Assembly (NCBI RefSeq): GCF_002896875.1
Contig: NZ_CP023278.1
Coordinates: 5,774,501 to 5,838,500, forward strand
Direction of reading: 5' to 3'
DNA length: 64,000 bases
From: Nostoc sp. CENA543
GTDB taxonomy: Bacteria > Cyanobacteriota > Cyanobacteriia > Cyanobacteriales > Nostocaceae
A program made the translations under genes and the position numbers. The notes beneath the pieces were generated by a model. It was not told where the DNA came from. It worked only from the letters and a program-made list of their open reading frames with translations, and made no database searches. Positions within the stretch are counted from its first letter, which is position 1, and each line of letters starts with the position of its first letter. Below, piece after piece: positions 1 through 8,661 of this stretch.

Positions 1-722
1 TATTGCAAAACCCAGAAATCCTGATTCTCGATGAAGCTACCAGTGCATTAGATACCGTATCCGAACGTTTAGTACAAGCTGCATTAGATGAGTTGAGCCG
101 CGATCGCACTACCTTAGTGATTGCTCACCGTCTCTCTACGGTACAAAACGCTGATCAAATTGCAGTCTTAGATCAAGGACAGGTAGTGGAAGTAGGAACT
201 CACGAACAACTCCTACAAAAAAATGGTTATTATGCACGCCTTTATTCTATGCAGTTTAGCAATGTTCCTGAAACTACCAGTTACAGCAATCAAAGCTTGT
301 TGCGAATTTCCCATGAACTGCGGAATAAGTTGAACTCTATGATAGGCGTACTGCACCTATTACTAGACGAAATGACGGAAAATAATCAAGAAGACCAAGC
401 ATTAATTGAAGATTCCTACAAATCTACCTTTAAAATCCTCAACACTCTAGAAATATTCGAGGATATAGTCCAACAACAAAATCATTATCTCAGCAACGCC
501 TCATCCCACAATCAAGATGATAGTGTGCAGATGGGACATTTACAGAAAATTCAAGAACTAAATCTCAAATTTAACGCCTTACTTGTATCACTGCGATCGC
601 TTACAGAAAATTATCTAGAAGCGCAACAAAATCGCTATCAGACACTCAACGAAGCTCTGCACTTAGGGATGAATCTACTGAGTTTCTTAGAAAACTTTGA
701 AAACAAAATACACGACAATTAA
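1..722 (+). CDS. ABC exporter ATPase, 3' part, with HisKA-like tail (HepA-like)
   Basis: The gene is cut by the window's left edge; the reading frame is already open at base 3. What remains is the end of an ABC exporter ATPase: Walker B with its catalytic glutamate ([11 protein letters not shown]), the H-loop (IAHRLST) and the usual final segment [17 protein letters not shown], where most fused exporters stop. Here another 150 or so residues follow. Visible residues about 97-160 look like a histidine-kinase dimerisation helix ([13 protein letters not shown], His at visible residue 104), but no HATPase domain follows. The next genes are glycosyltransferases 14 bp downstream and onward, so a polysaccharide or glycolipid substrate is likely. 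Position and neighbours resemble hepA of the Anabaena heterocyst envelope polysaccharide island, but without the transmembrane half this stays an inference. Confidence 0.85.
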   Translation, partial: LQNPEILILDEATSALDTVSERLVQAALDELSRDRTTLVIAHRLSTVQNADQIAVLDQGQVVEVGTHEQLLQKNGYYARLYSMQFSNVPETTSYSNQSLLRISHELRNKLNSMIGVLHLLLDEMTENNQEDQALIEDSYKSTFKILNTLEIFEDIVQQQNHYLSNASSHNQDDSVQMGHLQKIQELNLKFNALLVSLRSLTENYLEAQQNRYQTLNEALHLGMNLLSFLENFENKIHDN

Positions 723-736
723 CCCTAAGAATTCCC

Positions 737-1939
737 ATGAAAAATAAATATCTATTTTTTAGTAGAACCATATCACTTAAGCCAGATACAGCACATGAAA
801 TACATGATGTGCTTTGTGCTAACGCCGCCGCTAATCTTGGGTATGATGCAGTTTTAGTCTATCCAGATACTCAACGTGGTAAATTCAATCCTGGGGAACT
901 ATTTTCACCTTTTCATCTCAGATACCCAGAGCAAGATTTTGTAGAATTTTACGATGTCCAAGAAAAGTTAAAAATTGCTACTTTACCCATGCCTTGGCCA
1001 ATTGATTGCGTCGGCGGAAAATTTACTGCCAGCATGACAGTATTGACGCGTTATTACCTGCCATTTCATTTATTACCCCAAACAAAAATTGTCCATACCA
1101 GAGATTGGAACTTTGCCAAAGCCGCAGTCAAAAACCAGATTCCCACCATCTACGAACGGCATTATTTCCAATCAGAAAAATTCCCAGCAGAAATTGTCCA
1201 TAGTCCGTTTTTTCAAATTGCTATTACCCAATCAGAACCGATTAGACAAAGCCTCATTGAACAAGGTATGCCGCCAGAAAAGGTAGTTTGGTTGCATAAT
1301 GGTTTTGATCAATCTTTCTTGCTCAGACAACCACAACAAGCCGAAGAATGGCGCAAACAGCTACTAGAAAATGAACGACAACAGCTTGTAGTTTATTCAG
1401 GAGCTTTATACCCTTTCAAGGGGATTGATGTTTTAATAGATGCTGCCAAAGAATTACCACATATTCAGTTTGCGATTACTGGAGGGAAAGAAGACCAAGT
1501 TAGAGCCTATCAACAACTAGCCAAAGAAAAACAAGTAGATAATGTTAAGTTTCTAGGCTGGATATTACCCAGACAAAGATTAGTAAGTTTATTTCAAGCT
1601 GCGGATATTTTAGTGCATCCACACTGTTCTGGTAAGTCTGCTGACTTCACAAATCCTGTGAAATTTTTTCAATACATGGCTTCAGGAACACCCATAGTGA
1701 TCACAGAAATCACCCCTTTAATGCCATTTAAAGATATGCCTTTATCGGCTGTATGGTGCGAACCTGATCAGCCTCAAAAACTCGCCCAAGCAATCCAACA
1801 AGCCTTAGACATTTATCCCAGAAAAATATCAGGTTATCTCCATAATATTGAATTAGCTCATCAATTTTCTTGGGAAAATCGAGCCGAAAAAATATTGAGT
1901 TATGTAGAAGAGCCTTTACGTCCTGCCATGACAATTTAG
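737..1939 (+). CDS. GT4-type glycosyltransferase
   Basis: A 400-residue retaining glycosyltransferase with a GT-B fold. The C-terminal half carries the family 4 pattern: VVYSGALYPFKGIDVLIDA (start of the donor domain), the GWILPRQRLVSLFQAADILVHP block, and a FFQYMASGTPIV segment in place of the usual E-x7-E donor site. It should move a sugar from a nucleotide-sugar donor onto a growing glycan at the cytoplasmic membrane face. It starts 14 bp after the ABC exporter gene and is followed at 34 bp by another glycosyltransferase, so it belongs to the same transcription unit. By position it matches the first glycosyltransferase after hepA in the HEP island. Donor and acceptor are unknown. Confidence 0.85.
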   Translation: MKNKYLFFSRTISLKPDTAHEIHDVLCANAAANLGYDAVLVYPDTQRGKFNPGELFSPFHLRYPEQDFVEFYDVQEKLKIATLPMPWPIDCVGGKFTASMTVLTRYYLPFHLLPQTKIVHTRDWNFAKAAVKNQIPTIYERHYFQSEKFPAEIVHSPFFQIAITQSEPIRQSLIEQGMPPEKVVWLHNGFDQSFLLRQPQQAEEWRKQLLENERQQLVVYSGALYPFKGIDVLIDAAKELPHIQFAITGGKEDQVRAYQQLAKEKQVDNVKFLGWILPRQRLVSLFQAADILVHPHCSGKSADFTNPVKFFQYMASGTPIVITEITPLMPFKDMPLSAVWCEPDQPQKLAQAIQQALDIYPRKISGYLHNIELAHQFSWENRAEKILSYVEEPLRPAMTI

Positions 1940-1973
1940 AAAAATTTCCTATTCCCTATTCAATATAACGCTA

Positions 1974-2933
1974 ATGAATCTAAAAACCGTTGGGATGATT
2001 AGTAGCTATCGCAATCTTGATCAAAGAGGTGATTGGCTATGGCAACAAACTCCACATCAATTTGGTCTTTGGGGCAATATTAAAATGCAAGCATTAGCAC
2101 CCCAACCAGACTTTTTATTGATGTATCAATATGATTTTCCGAAGAAACCTCAGCCTCAATCTTTAATAGATAAGTTACGCAAAAAACTACAGAAACCAAA
2201 TGTTGATGTTAGTTCACGCTTAAGAGGAGTTCCCAAAGAAAGAATTATCTATCTTTTGCGCGAACCTCCTTTAGAAGAAGTTGTGGAGAAAAATAAACAC
2301 TATTACCAAGTAGCTACTAAATATTGTGGCTATATTTCTGGCCCCGATGATTTTGCGCCTGTGCCTGATTATATGCCGGCAATTTGGTATCATAACAACT
2401 CATTTCAAGAATTAAACGAAATGCCAGTACCTGAAAAAGTCGCGCCTTGCAGTTGGATTACTTCTGGCATTAATCGCACCGCTAATCATCGCCAAAGATT
2501 ACAATTTTTAGAGTCACTACAAAATCATCAAATTAAGTTTGATTTGTACGGACGCAATTTACCTGTTTCTGCAAAATCAAGGGGTGAATTAGGTAATAAG
2601 TGGCACGGCATGGCTCCATACTATTACAACTTATCTATTGAAAATTATGCCGAAAATAGTTGGTATGTCAGCGAAAAATTATGGGATGCTTTATTAGCTT
2701 GGTGTTTACCAATTTATTACGGAGGGTCAGCCGCCGATAAATTGTTACCTCCAGGCAGTTTTTTACGCTTACCTAGTTTAGATGAAAAAGGGATTGCCTA
2801 CATTCAAGAAGTGACTGCTACTCCTGATGCTTGGTATGCAGCGAAGGATGCGATCGCAGAGGCTAGACAAATTATCTTACATAAGCTGAATTTACTTAAT
2901 TGGTTGTCAGAATTTGTCACTAAATTCTCATAG
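1974..2933 (+). CDS. GT10 (fucosyltransferase-like) glycosyltransferase
   Basis: A 319-residue protein. Residues 222-251 hold the signature of family GT10: an ENYAENSWYVSEKLWDALLAW stretch (written in parts: ENYAENSWYVSEKL, then a DALLAWCLPIYYGG donor-loop segment). This matches the fucosyltransferase block in which the acidic and lysine residues hold the nucleotide-sugar phosphates. Family members make alpha-1,3 or alpha-1,4 fucosyl and related linkages, with inversion. The N-terminal half is divergent and gives no acceptor prediction. It sits fourth from the left edge of the visible operon, 34 bp after the GT4 gene and 15 bp before the next one. Fucose or a related sugar as donor is only inferred from the family. 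Confidence 0.75.
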   Translation: MNLKTVGMISSYRNLDQRGDWLWQQTPHQFGLWGNIKMQALAPQPDFLLMYQYDFPKKPQPQSLIDKLRKKLQKPNVDVSSRLRGVPKERIIYLLREPPLEEVVEKNKHYYQVATKYCGYISGPDDFAPVPDYMPAIWYHNNSFQELNEMPVPEKVAPCSWITSGINRTANHRQRLQFLESLQNHQIKFDLYGRNLPVSAKSRGELGNKWHGMAPYYYNLSIENYAENSWYVSEKLWDALLAWCLPIYYGGSAADKLLPPGSFLRLPSLDEKGIAYIQEVTATPDAWYAAKDAIAEARQIILHKLNLLNWLSEFVTKFS

Positions 2934-2948
2934 GAAAGGAGTAATTCT

Positions 2949-3944
2949 ATGGATGGGATTTGTACCCTTGCTAATGACCGAGTTTACGACCAATTAATTG
3001 CTTTGCTTAATAGTATAGAGGCAATTTATGGGCGGCCGATGCCTGTTTGTGTCTATCCTTATGACGATAATACAACTCAAATTGCTGCCGAAATTGCCCG
3101 CCGTCCTCATGTGCAACTATACGATAATCAAGAATCTATTCGACAATGGGATGAATTTGTGCGCCGTGTTTGGGATACTCACCCCACAGCGCAAGCTAAT
3201 TGGCAAAAAGTTAATGGGGATAAATATTATCGGGTGGGGACTCATCGTCGTTACTGTGCTTTTGATGGGCCGTTTGATAGATTTGTCTACATGGATGCAG
3301 ACACTTTATTGATGAGTCCCTTAGATGAAATTTTCGCCCGTTTAGATAAATATGACTGGGTAGTTTATGATTTTCAGTATAAAGATTTATCTCATGTTTA
3401 TGATTTATCTTCTCCTAAATTAGTAGAAATATTTACCACAGCAGAATTAGAAGCTAAGGCATTTTGTTCTGGTTTTTATGCCTCTAAAAAAGGTGTATTT
3501 AACTCTCAAAATCAAGAGATGCTTTTAGAAAAGCTGCGTCAGGGAGAAGCAGAAATATTATATCCAATGGCTCCTGATCAAACAGTCTTAAATTATATGG
3601 TCATGCGCTCAGGAATTTCTCACTGTAATCTGAGTTACGAACTAGCAGAAGAGCAGAAAACAGGCTGTTGTGTTACCTCTACCCATTTTACTAGTCAAGA
3701 TAATATCCTATATGACCAAGGTAAGCGATTAACTTATTTGCATTATATTGGGGTTAAATCTCGATTTTTTGAGCAATTGTGTGCTGGAAACAATGTTGGC
3801 TTTCCTTACCGTGATGAGTTCTTACATTACCGCTATTTGCATGAGCCAAATCAGCGTCCACAATTTACGACTAAGCCCAAAGCTTACAACGCTCCGCCGA
3901 GTTTAGGCACAAAAATTTTAAGAAAATTAGGATTAAAAAATTGA
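2949..3944 (+). CDS. GT-A type glycosyltransferase (paralogue A1)
   Basis: A 331-residue predicted sugar transferase with a GT-A architecture resembling GT8-like proteins. The N terminus (ICTLANDRVYDQLIALLNSI) forms the nucleotide-binding strand and helix, and FVYMDADTLLM at 112-122 contains the metal-binding D-x-D. The start ATG is well placed after a GGAAAGGAG ribosome-binding site. It shares its N-terminal motif, PYDDN block and FDGPFD/FFGPFD approach to the DxD with the next gene, so the two are tandem paralogues from an old duplication. The stop codon abuts the next gene's Shine-Dalgarno sequence, so translation is probably coupled. Annotation pipelines often leave such proteins as hypothetical; the substrate is unknown. 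Confidence 0.75.
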   Translation: MDGICTLANDRVYDQLIALLNSIEAIYGRPMPVCVYPYDDNTTQIAAEIARRPHVQLYDNQESIRQWDEFVRRVWDTHPTAQANWQKVNGDKYYRVGTHRRYCAFDGPFDRFVYMDADTLLMSPLDEIFARLDKYDWVVYDFQYKDLSHVYDLSSPKLVEIFTTAELEAKAFCSGFYASKKGVFNSQNQEMLLEKLRQGEAEILYPMAPDQTVLNYMVMRSGISHCNLSYELAEEQKTGCCVTSTHFTSQDNILYDQGKRLTYLHYIGVKSRFFEQLCAGNNVGFPYRDEFLHYRYLHEPNQRPQFTTKPKAYNAPPSLGTKILRKLGLKN

Positions 3945-3951
3945 GGTGAAG

Positions 3952-4881
3952 ATGATGAGCCGGGGAATTTATATTATTGCCAATGACAAGGTAACAGATC
4001 AGGCGATCGCACTCCTCAATAGTATCCGGTTGCATGACCAAGATACACCTATTATCATGATTCCTTATGATGACAACTACCATCAAATAGCCGAATTACT
4101 CAATCAACATTATGGTGTACAACTCTATGCAGATTTAGATTTTATCGACCGGCTGTCCCGCAAATTACATGAACTATTTGGCAATCAATTTTTTGCTCGT
4201 CCCAATCAATTCCGTAAACAAGCTTGTTGGTTTGGCCCTTTTGATGAATTCTTGTATATTGATACAGACATTGTTGTTTTTGAAAAGATCATTAATAATC
4301 TCAATTATTTAGCTGAATCAGATTTTATTTGTTGTGATTATCAACATCTAGGTGGTATTAAAAACGTTTTCACATCCAAAGTATTAGAAGAAAAAGTTTT
4401 TACAGAAACCGAAGTTCAAGACATTTTTAACGGTGGTTTTTGGGGTGCTAGGAAAAATATCATTTCCGAAAACGATTTGTATACAACCTTTAGTGAGTGT
4501 GCGGCTCATCCAGAGTATTTTGATTTTTCTGAAAAGACTTCTGATCAACCGATTATCAATTATATGTTGCTCAAACGAATTCCTCGCCGATTTAATATTG
4601 TTCGCAGGCCAGGCAAAGCACCTGGTAATTGGGGGGGTTCGCCGCAATTTCAAACTCAAGGAAATATCTTATTTGATCCTACAGTTAACCAACCTTTGCA
4701 ATATCTCCATTGGGCAGGGATTCGGATTCAGCCAGGCTGTCCCTACTGGGAAATTTGGGAACACTACCGCAATCTCAATTCTGCATTACCTGCCGCTAAT
4801 ATACCTGCGCCAGTTAAACCAAATCAGTGGCAAAAAACACTTAACCATATTAAACAGCAGTTACGCAAACTCAAAATCTAA
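3952..4881 (+). CDS. GT-A type glycosyltransferase (paralogue A2)
   Basis: A 309-residue paralogue of the preceding gene. It shares IIANDKVTDQAIALLNSI at the N terminus, the IPYDDN block and the D-x-D metal site (LYIDTDIV, about residues 102-109). A GTG at 3946 would give two more residues, but GAGG at 3943-3946 sits at the right distance upstream of ATG 3952 or ATG 3955, so an ATG start is preferred. It is the last gene of the left operon: a perfect 11-bp terminator hairpin lies about 95 bp beyond its stop. With the preceding genes it probably builds repeat units of an exported polysaccharide. No donor sugar can be read from the sequence. Confidence 0.75.
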   Translation: MMSRGIYIIANDKVTDQAIALLNSIRLHDQDTPIIMIPYDDNYHQIAELLNQHYGVQLYADLDFIDRLSRKLHELFGNQFFARPNQFRKQACWFGPFDEFLYIDTDIVVFEKIINNLNYLAESDFICCDYQHLGGIKNVFTSKVLEEKVFTETEVQDIFNGGFWGARKNIISENDLYTTFSECAAHPEYFDFSEKTSDQPIINYMLLKRIPRRFNIVRRPGKAPGNWGGSPQFQTQGNILFDPTVNQPLQYLHWAGIRIQPGCPYWEIWEHYRNLNSALPAANIPAPVKPNQWQKTLNHIKQQLRKLKI

Positions 4882-4897
4882 CAAATTCGTTGGCATC

Positions 4898-4949
4898 ATA
4901 CCAATTTTGGGTTAAAAGCCTAGATTGATCGACTATTCCAGAATCTCGA
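4898..4949. repeat. 52-bp dispersed repeat, inverted copy at 61526-61577
   Basis: The segment beginning ATACCAATTTTGGGTTAAAA and ending CCAGAATCTCGA reappears in reverse complement at 61526-61577. Both outer blocks are nearly identical and the 12 bp in the middle differ. Both copies lie between genes. Confidence 0.7.
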
Positions 4950-4975
4950 CATAATAAATTTTTAATTTTACTTGG

Positions 4976-5016
4976 GAGTGCTTAAGGGTATACACTTAAG
5001 CACTCTCATCTTTTTT
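4976..5016 (+). terminator. Rho-independent terminator
   Basis: A perfect 11-bp stem (GAGTGCTTAAG at 4976-4986 pairs with CTTAAGCACTC at 4995-5005) has an 8-base loop and is followed by TCATC and six T. It closes the glycosyltransferase operon ending at 4881. Confidence 0.88.
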
Positions 5017-5250
5017 AAAGCAAGGCATACACGCAATGGTGTATAAACTCGCAGTTTCATCAGTTAATCATTAAGATTAGTCATACTATCAGTGAAAATA
5101 CAGTAAATTTATGTCTACTTGCGGTTGATAAGTATCAATATATTGTAATCTTATGTTTAAGGCATTCTGGGACATCTGTAAAAATACTGTCAGTTTAATC
5201 CATTAGCAAGACTGAAAAGGCATTGAAGTGTATAGCCATAAGGAATATTT

Positions 5251-6021
5251 ATGACTTACGAACAACAAGATTACTGCTTCTGCACATTAGCTTTACGGAA
5301 AAAATATCGTCAGTTAACACAACAGTTGGCTGGTGAATTGGCGAAATATGCACCAGGAAAAATGTTCGTAGTATTAACAGACCAACCAGCAGATTTTCAA
5401 GATTATGCCAATGTATTAGCTTTTAAACATAACCAACGCGGAATTTTGCATTGTTATCACGATAAAAGCTTAGTAATGGAATTAGCTTTGGCAAAATTTA
5501 CCGCCGCCATATATATTGACGCAGATACAACGATACTGTCTCCTTTACCTGAAAATTTGCATTGGAAACCAGGTATTACAGCAGGTCATTGTGAGAATTT
5601 AGTGGCTCATGTGACGAGATACACCCCCGAAAGACTACCACATATTCGCAAAGTAGCCGCGCATTTAAACATCACATTGGAAGATGCACCATATATTGGT
5701 GAGTCTTTATTTATGATTGCCAGGGATGAAGGTAGAGAAATCGAATATCTCAAATACTGGGCAAAGATTGGTAGATATTTAGAGTTGCGTGGTATTCATG
5801 CAGGTTCAGGTAATGCAATGGGATTAGCAGCAGCTAAAGTTGGTTGGGATGTGTCTAGAGAAGGTTGGTCAGAAGTTAGAAATATCACGAAACATTTAGA
5901 TGCTTCCTACACTAACAAACAAAGTGTATGGGATTTGTGGAAAAGAAAACTTGGCTATCACTACCGTTTAAATAAAGCTAGGCTAACCGCTTTAACAGAT
6001 TTTCAATTCTTCTATAGATAA
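5251..6021 (+). CDS. GT-A type glycosyltransferase (paralogue B1)
   Basis: A 256-residue predicted glycosyltransferase. The N-terminal FCTLALRKKYRQL forms the first strand and helix, VLTDQPADF follows at about 41-49, and the metal site is IYIDADTTIL (DAD at 90-92). It is closely similar along its whole length to the next gene, including an identical FCTLAL start, the H-N-Q-RGI segment and a final YHYRLNKARL block. It has its own upstream region, because a strong terminator precedes it. In the Anabaena HEP island the run of genes after hepA also ends with such small transferase-like proteins (from memory). Function beyond sugar transfer is not readable. Confidence 0.7.
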   Translation: MTYEQQDYCFCTLALRKKYRQLTQQLAGELAKYAPGKMFVVLTDQPADFQDYANVLAFKHNQRGILHCYHDKSLVMELALAKFTAAIYIDADTTILSPLPENLHWKPGITAGHCENLVAHVTRYTPERLPHIRKVAAHLNITLEDAPYIGESLFMIARDEGREIEYLKYWAKIGRYLELRGIHAGSGNAMGLAAAKVGWDVSREGWSEVRNITKHLDASYTNKQSVWDLWKRKLGYHYRLNKARLTALTDFQFFYR

Positions 6022-6200
6022 GTCAACAAATTTTAGATTTGGGATTTTAGATTGACTTTACCCATCAAGAGATTGAGCAAGTTTTAGATTTTGGATTTTG
6101 CAATTTAAAATCTAAAACTTGGAAAGTCAAAGTCTCGCATCATTTCCCTTATTTATCTTGAGTCAGTGCAAGAAAGTTTTGCCAAATTTAACTGAACTAA
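6022..6200. repeat. TTTAGATTTTGGATTTT-type repeats between paralogues
   Basis: Several partial copies in both orientations of a TTTAGATTTTGGATTTT-like unit (about 6030-6125). The same type of sequence recurs at about 16993-17042. No gene is seen here. Confidence 0.5.
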
Positions 6201-6210
6201 ATACTGAACA

Positions 6211-7017
6211 ATGGTAACATCAGCAAAAGATTTTTGTTTCTGTACCTTAGCCCTTGGTAGTAAATACCGTGGTTTGGCGAAAGAACTCGCAGCCGGACTA
6301 GAATTACATTTCCCTGGCATTATATTGTTAGTTTATACCGATCAGCCGCAAGATTTGAGCGATCGCCACAATATTATTGCTGTCAAGCACAGTCAACAAG
6401 GTATCCGGTATTGCTATAATGACAAGCGTTTTGTCATCGGCGAAGCCTTATCTAAATATCATTCTGTCATCTGGGTAGACGCAGATACCAAAATTGTGGC
6501 TGGTATTCCTGATGATATTCAATGGTCTCCTGGTATTACATCAGGAAATTTTCTCCCGATTTTTGAGCATAGCAGAAATAAAAAAGTGCCGAAAAGACTG
6601 GAATTAATCAAAAAATTAGGCACAAAATTAGGAGTGGAAACCGAGAATGTCAAGTATGTGCATGAGGATTTATTCATCATCACTAGAGATGGAGGAAAAG
6701 AGCAAGAATTTATTCAGCAGTGGGGAATCATCGCTAACTATTTTGAATTAAACGGTATCCATCAAGGTGAGGGAAATTCCATTGGTTTAGCTGCATCTAA
6801 AGTGGGTTGGAGTGTCAATAGCCATAACTATGAGATAGTCAAAAAGGCTTTACAACACACATACGCTTCTCGTGAAAAGGATTCCAGAAAATTTTGGGAT
6901 AAGTTAAAAGACCCCAAAGCTGTTAGCGAAAAAATTCAACGTCAACTCAGTTATTACTATCGTCTTAACTTAGCAAGATTACTCACACTGAGGAATTTTA
7001 ACTTTTACTATCGATAA
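6211..7017 (+). CDS. GT-A type glycosyltransferase (paralogue B2)
   Basis: A 268-residue tandem paralogue of the preceding gene. It shares FCFCTLALGSKYRGL, VYTDQPQDL, the WVDADTKIV metal site (DAD at 90-92), the ELNGIHQGEGNSIGLAASKVGW block and the C-terminal YYYRLNLARLLTLRNFNFYYR-type ending. The two genes are separated by 189 bp containing short TTTAGATTTTGGATTTT-like repeats. The conserved Gly-Ile-His-x-Gly-x-Gly-Asn motif near the C-terminal third is present in both paralogues and may contribute to acceptor or pyrophosphate binding; that is inference. This is the last gene of the visible glycosyltransferase island. Confidence 0.7.
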   Translation: MVTSAKDFCFCTLALGSKYRGLAKELAAGLELHFPGIILLVYTDQPQDLSDRHNIIAVKHSQQGIRYCYNDKRFVIGEALSKYHSVIWVDADTKIVAGIPDDIQWSPGITSGNFLPIFEHSRNKKVPKRLELIKKLGTKLGVETENVKYVHEDLFIITRDGGKEQEFIQQWGIIANYFELNGIHQGEGNSIGLAASKVGWSVNSHNYEIVKKALQHTYASREKDSRKFWDKLKDPKAVSEKIQRQLSYYYRLNLARLLTLRNFNFYYR

Positions 7018-7574
7018 GTCCAGGGTCTTTTTTTCACCATTCATCTTTACTGAGAGGATGGCTGAAAAGTATTAAATATTGATCTCAATCCCCTTGATAT
7101 TCTCTTATCAAAGGGGGAAATAGAGTAAAATACCTCTTTTTTGAGGTGGCTTTAGGGAAATGTGAGAGTATTGGGTACATCCCCAAGAAATTTTCAAACA
7201 TCCTCATATGCTTTTGTTTACAAATCATCTCTAAATAATTGCATTCACCCTTGGTCTACGCCTTATATAGCGGTTCCCAGTTAAGTGAGGTACAGATAAT
7301 ATTTTGAAACGCAGAGGGGCGCGGAGTAAATCGCAGATTTACGCAGAGATTTGTACCTCAGCAGACTAGAAAACGCTATATATTTTGGAATTAAGTTTAA
7401 TGTGAATTAAAATCTAGTAATTCCATAGAAATTTGTATATGGGGTTTACCGAGATCATCGTTAATTGTTCACGGTATTTGATTAATCTGCCCCTACGAAG
7501 TCTCACTAGCTACCAGCGTAAGCTATTTTTTGGATATAAAAGTTTTCCTAATTCACATCAGGAATGACTTTTGA
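7018..7574. other. 557-bp gene-free region
   Basis: Between the last glycosyltransferase and the 3' end of the response regulator. It contains an imperfect hairpin at about 7089-7117 (CCCCTTGATA / TATCAAAGGGG) without a T-tract, and the inverted-repeat element at 7264-7382. No supported ORF or RNA gene. Confidence 0.6.
7264..7382. mobile_element. MITE-like inverted-repeat element
   Basis: A 119-bp element bounded by a perfect 9-bp inverted repeat (TATATAGCG at 7264-7272, CGCTATATA at 7374-7382). A second inner inverted pair follows (GTGAGGTACA at 7285-7294, TGTACCTCA near 7352-7360). Its centre holds the ACGCAGAG-type low-complexity sequence common in Nostoc genomes. It has no coding capacity. 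The rest of the gap 7018-7574 shows no gene. Confidence 0.65.
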
Positions 7575-7997
7575 TTAAATATGGGCGTATGCTAATTCCT
7601 TCGCAATGGCAATTGTTAACAGATTGAGATTGATAGGTTTGACAAAATAATCACTCGCACCTAATTTAATTGCCTTTTCTTTATCAATTTCAAAAGCAAA
7701 TCCTGAAACAACAATTATAGGTATGTTATGGCAGCTAGGGTGTTGTTTAACCTGTTGTAGTAAATAATAGCCATCAATATCTGGCAATTTTAAATCTAGT
7801 AAAATCAAATCAGGATTAAAACTCTTAATATTAAAAATAAAATTTTCACCATCCGGAAAACTTAAAACATTGTATCCGAAATATTTTAAGTAATCACTCA
7901 ATAACATCCTATTTATCTTATCATCTTCAACAATGAGGATACGTTTGATTTTTTGGCAACAACTATCGTGAGGTTGTAACAACGAATTATTAAACAT
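7575..7997 (-). CDS. single-domain (CheY-type) response regulator
   Basis: A 140-residue receiver domain with nothing attached. The acidic pair is in LIVEDDKIN, the phospho-acceptor Asp is in LILLDLKLPDIDG, the conserved Ser is in IIVVSGFA, and the lysine is in YFVKPINL. It will be phosphorylated by a partner histidine kinase and act through protein contact rather than DNA binding. About 20 N-terminal residues precede the receiver fold. It is isolated, with 557 and 664 bp gaps on its two sides, so no kinase can be paired with it by position. It is the family most often found as the output of hybrid kinases in cyanobacteria. Confidence 0.92.
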   Translation of the reverse strand: MFNNSLLQPHDSCCQKIKRILIVEDDKINRMLLSDYLKYFGYNVLSFPDGENFIFNIKSFNPDLILLDLKLPDIDGYYLLQQVKQHPSCHNIPIIVVSGFAFEIDKEKAIKLGASDYFVKPINLNLLTIAIAKELAYAHI

Positions 7998-8661
7998 TAT
8001 TCATATTTATTGGTAATAAAGTTTTGTGTCAAAGTCAAGTCGTAAAAACAACTGAGACAATATCTAAATGAGTAAAAGCAGAGCCAGATAATATTTCAAG
8101 TTGCTAATACAGAAAATTTAGTTATCAGATTCAGTGTAAATCTTGTTTTTATCCTGTTAGTAGAGGGGTGTGACCCCTAATATGGTCTTTTTGCTGTCAT
8201 GTTAAATGTTATTTAAACTTTCTATAAAAAAATAAACAGGCTTTTTACACAAGACTCAATCGAATTATTTCGTCTGGGATTCATCGTTGATTTTTAGCTA
8301 CAACTCCTTACAGTATTCTCTTTTTGTAAAAACTTTTCTGTTACCTATTGGAGATATAACTTCCAGCAATCAAAGCAAATTTTTAATACACGCATCCTAT
8401 TTGATTTTTGAAAAAACTCGGTACAGTTTTTATTCCCTGTTTCCCGTTAAGAGTTCCCTAGCTTTGTGAGTGATTGCTATAGTATTAGTATTTATTTTTT
8501 GATGACTTGAGTAAAAGATAGAGTACATATACTCAAATGCTTAATCAGTATCATACAGAAAAATATTGATTCCAAATAAGAAAATTCAATAAAATCAAAA
8601 AGAAGGAGCTATAAGCCCCTTTTCCTGTATTAATGAATGAAATTACAATTTTTATCTCTAA
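7998..8661. other. 664-bp gene-free region
   Basis: AT-rich and upstream of the response regulator on its strand. It holds the terminator of the PEP-CTERM gene at 8595-8625. A 60-codon frame at 8287-8469 has no ATG start, no ribosome-binding site and no recognisable composition, and is not called. Confidence 0.55.
8595..8625 (-). terminator. terminator of the PEP-CTERM gene
   Basis: On the minus strand AGGGGCT (8614-8620) pairs with AGCTCCT (8604-8610) with one G-T pair and a 3-base loop. It is followed by TCTTTTTGATTTTATT. It lies about 40 bp beyond the stop codon at 8662. Confidence 0.7.

Larger units (their letters stand above)
4882..5250. other. intergenic region between glycosyltransferase units
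   Basis: 369 bp without a gene. It holds a 52-bp dispersed repeat (4898-4949), the terminator of the upstream operon (4976-5016), and about 230 bp of AT-rich DNA that must carry the promoter of the next gene. No canonical NtcA site (GTA-N8-TAC) was found in it. Confidence 0.6.

Noticed and set aside
8287-8469. 60-codon open frame
   Set aside because: No ATG, no ribosome-binding site, AT-rich composition and no recognisable protein.
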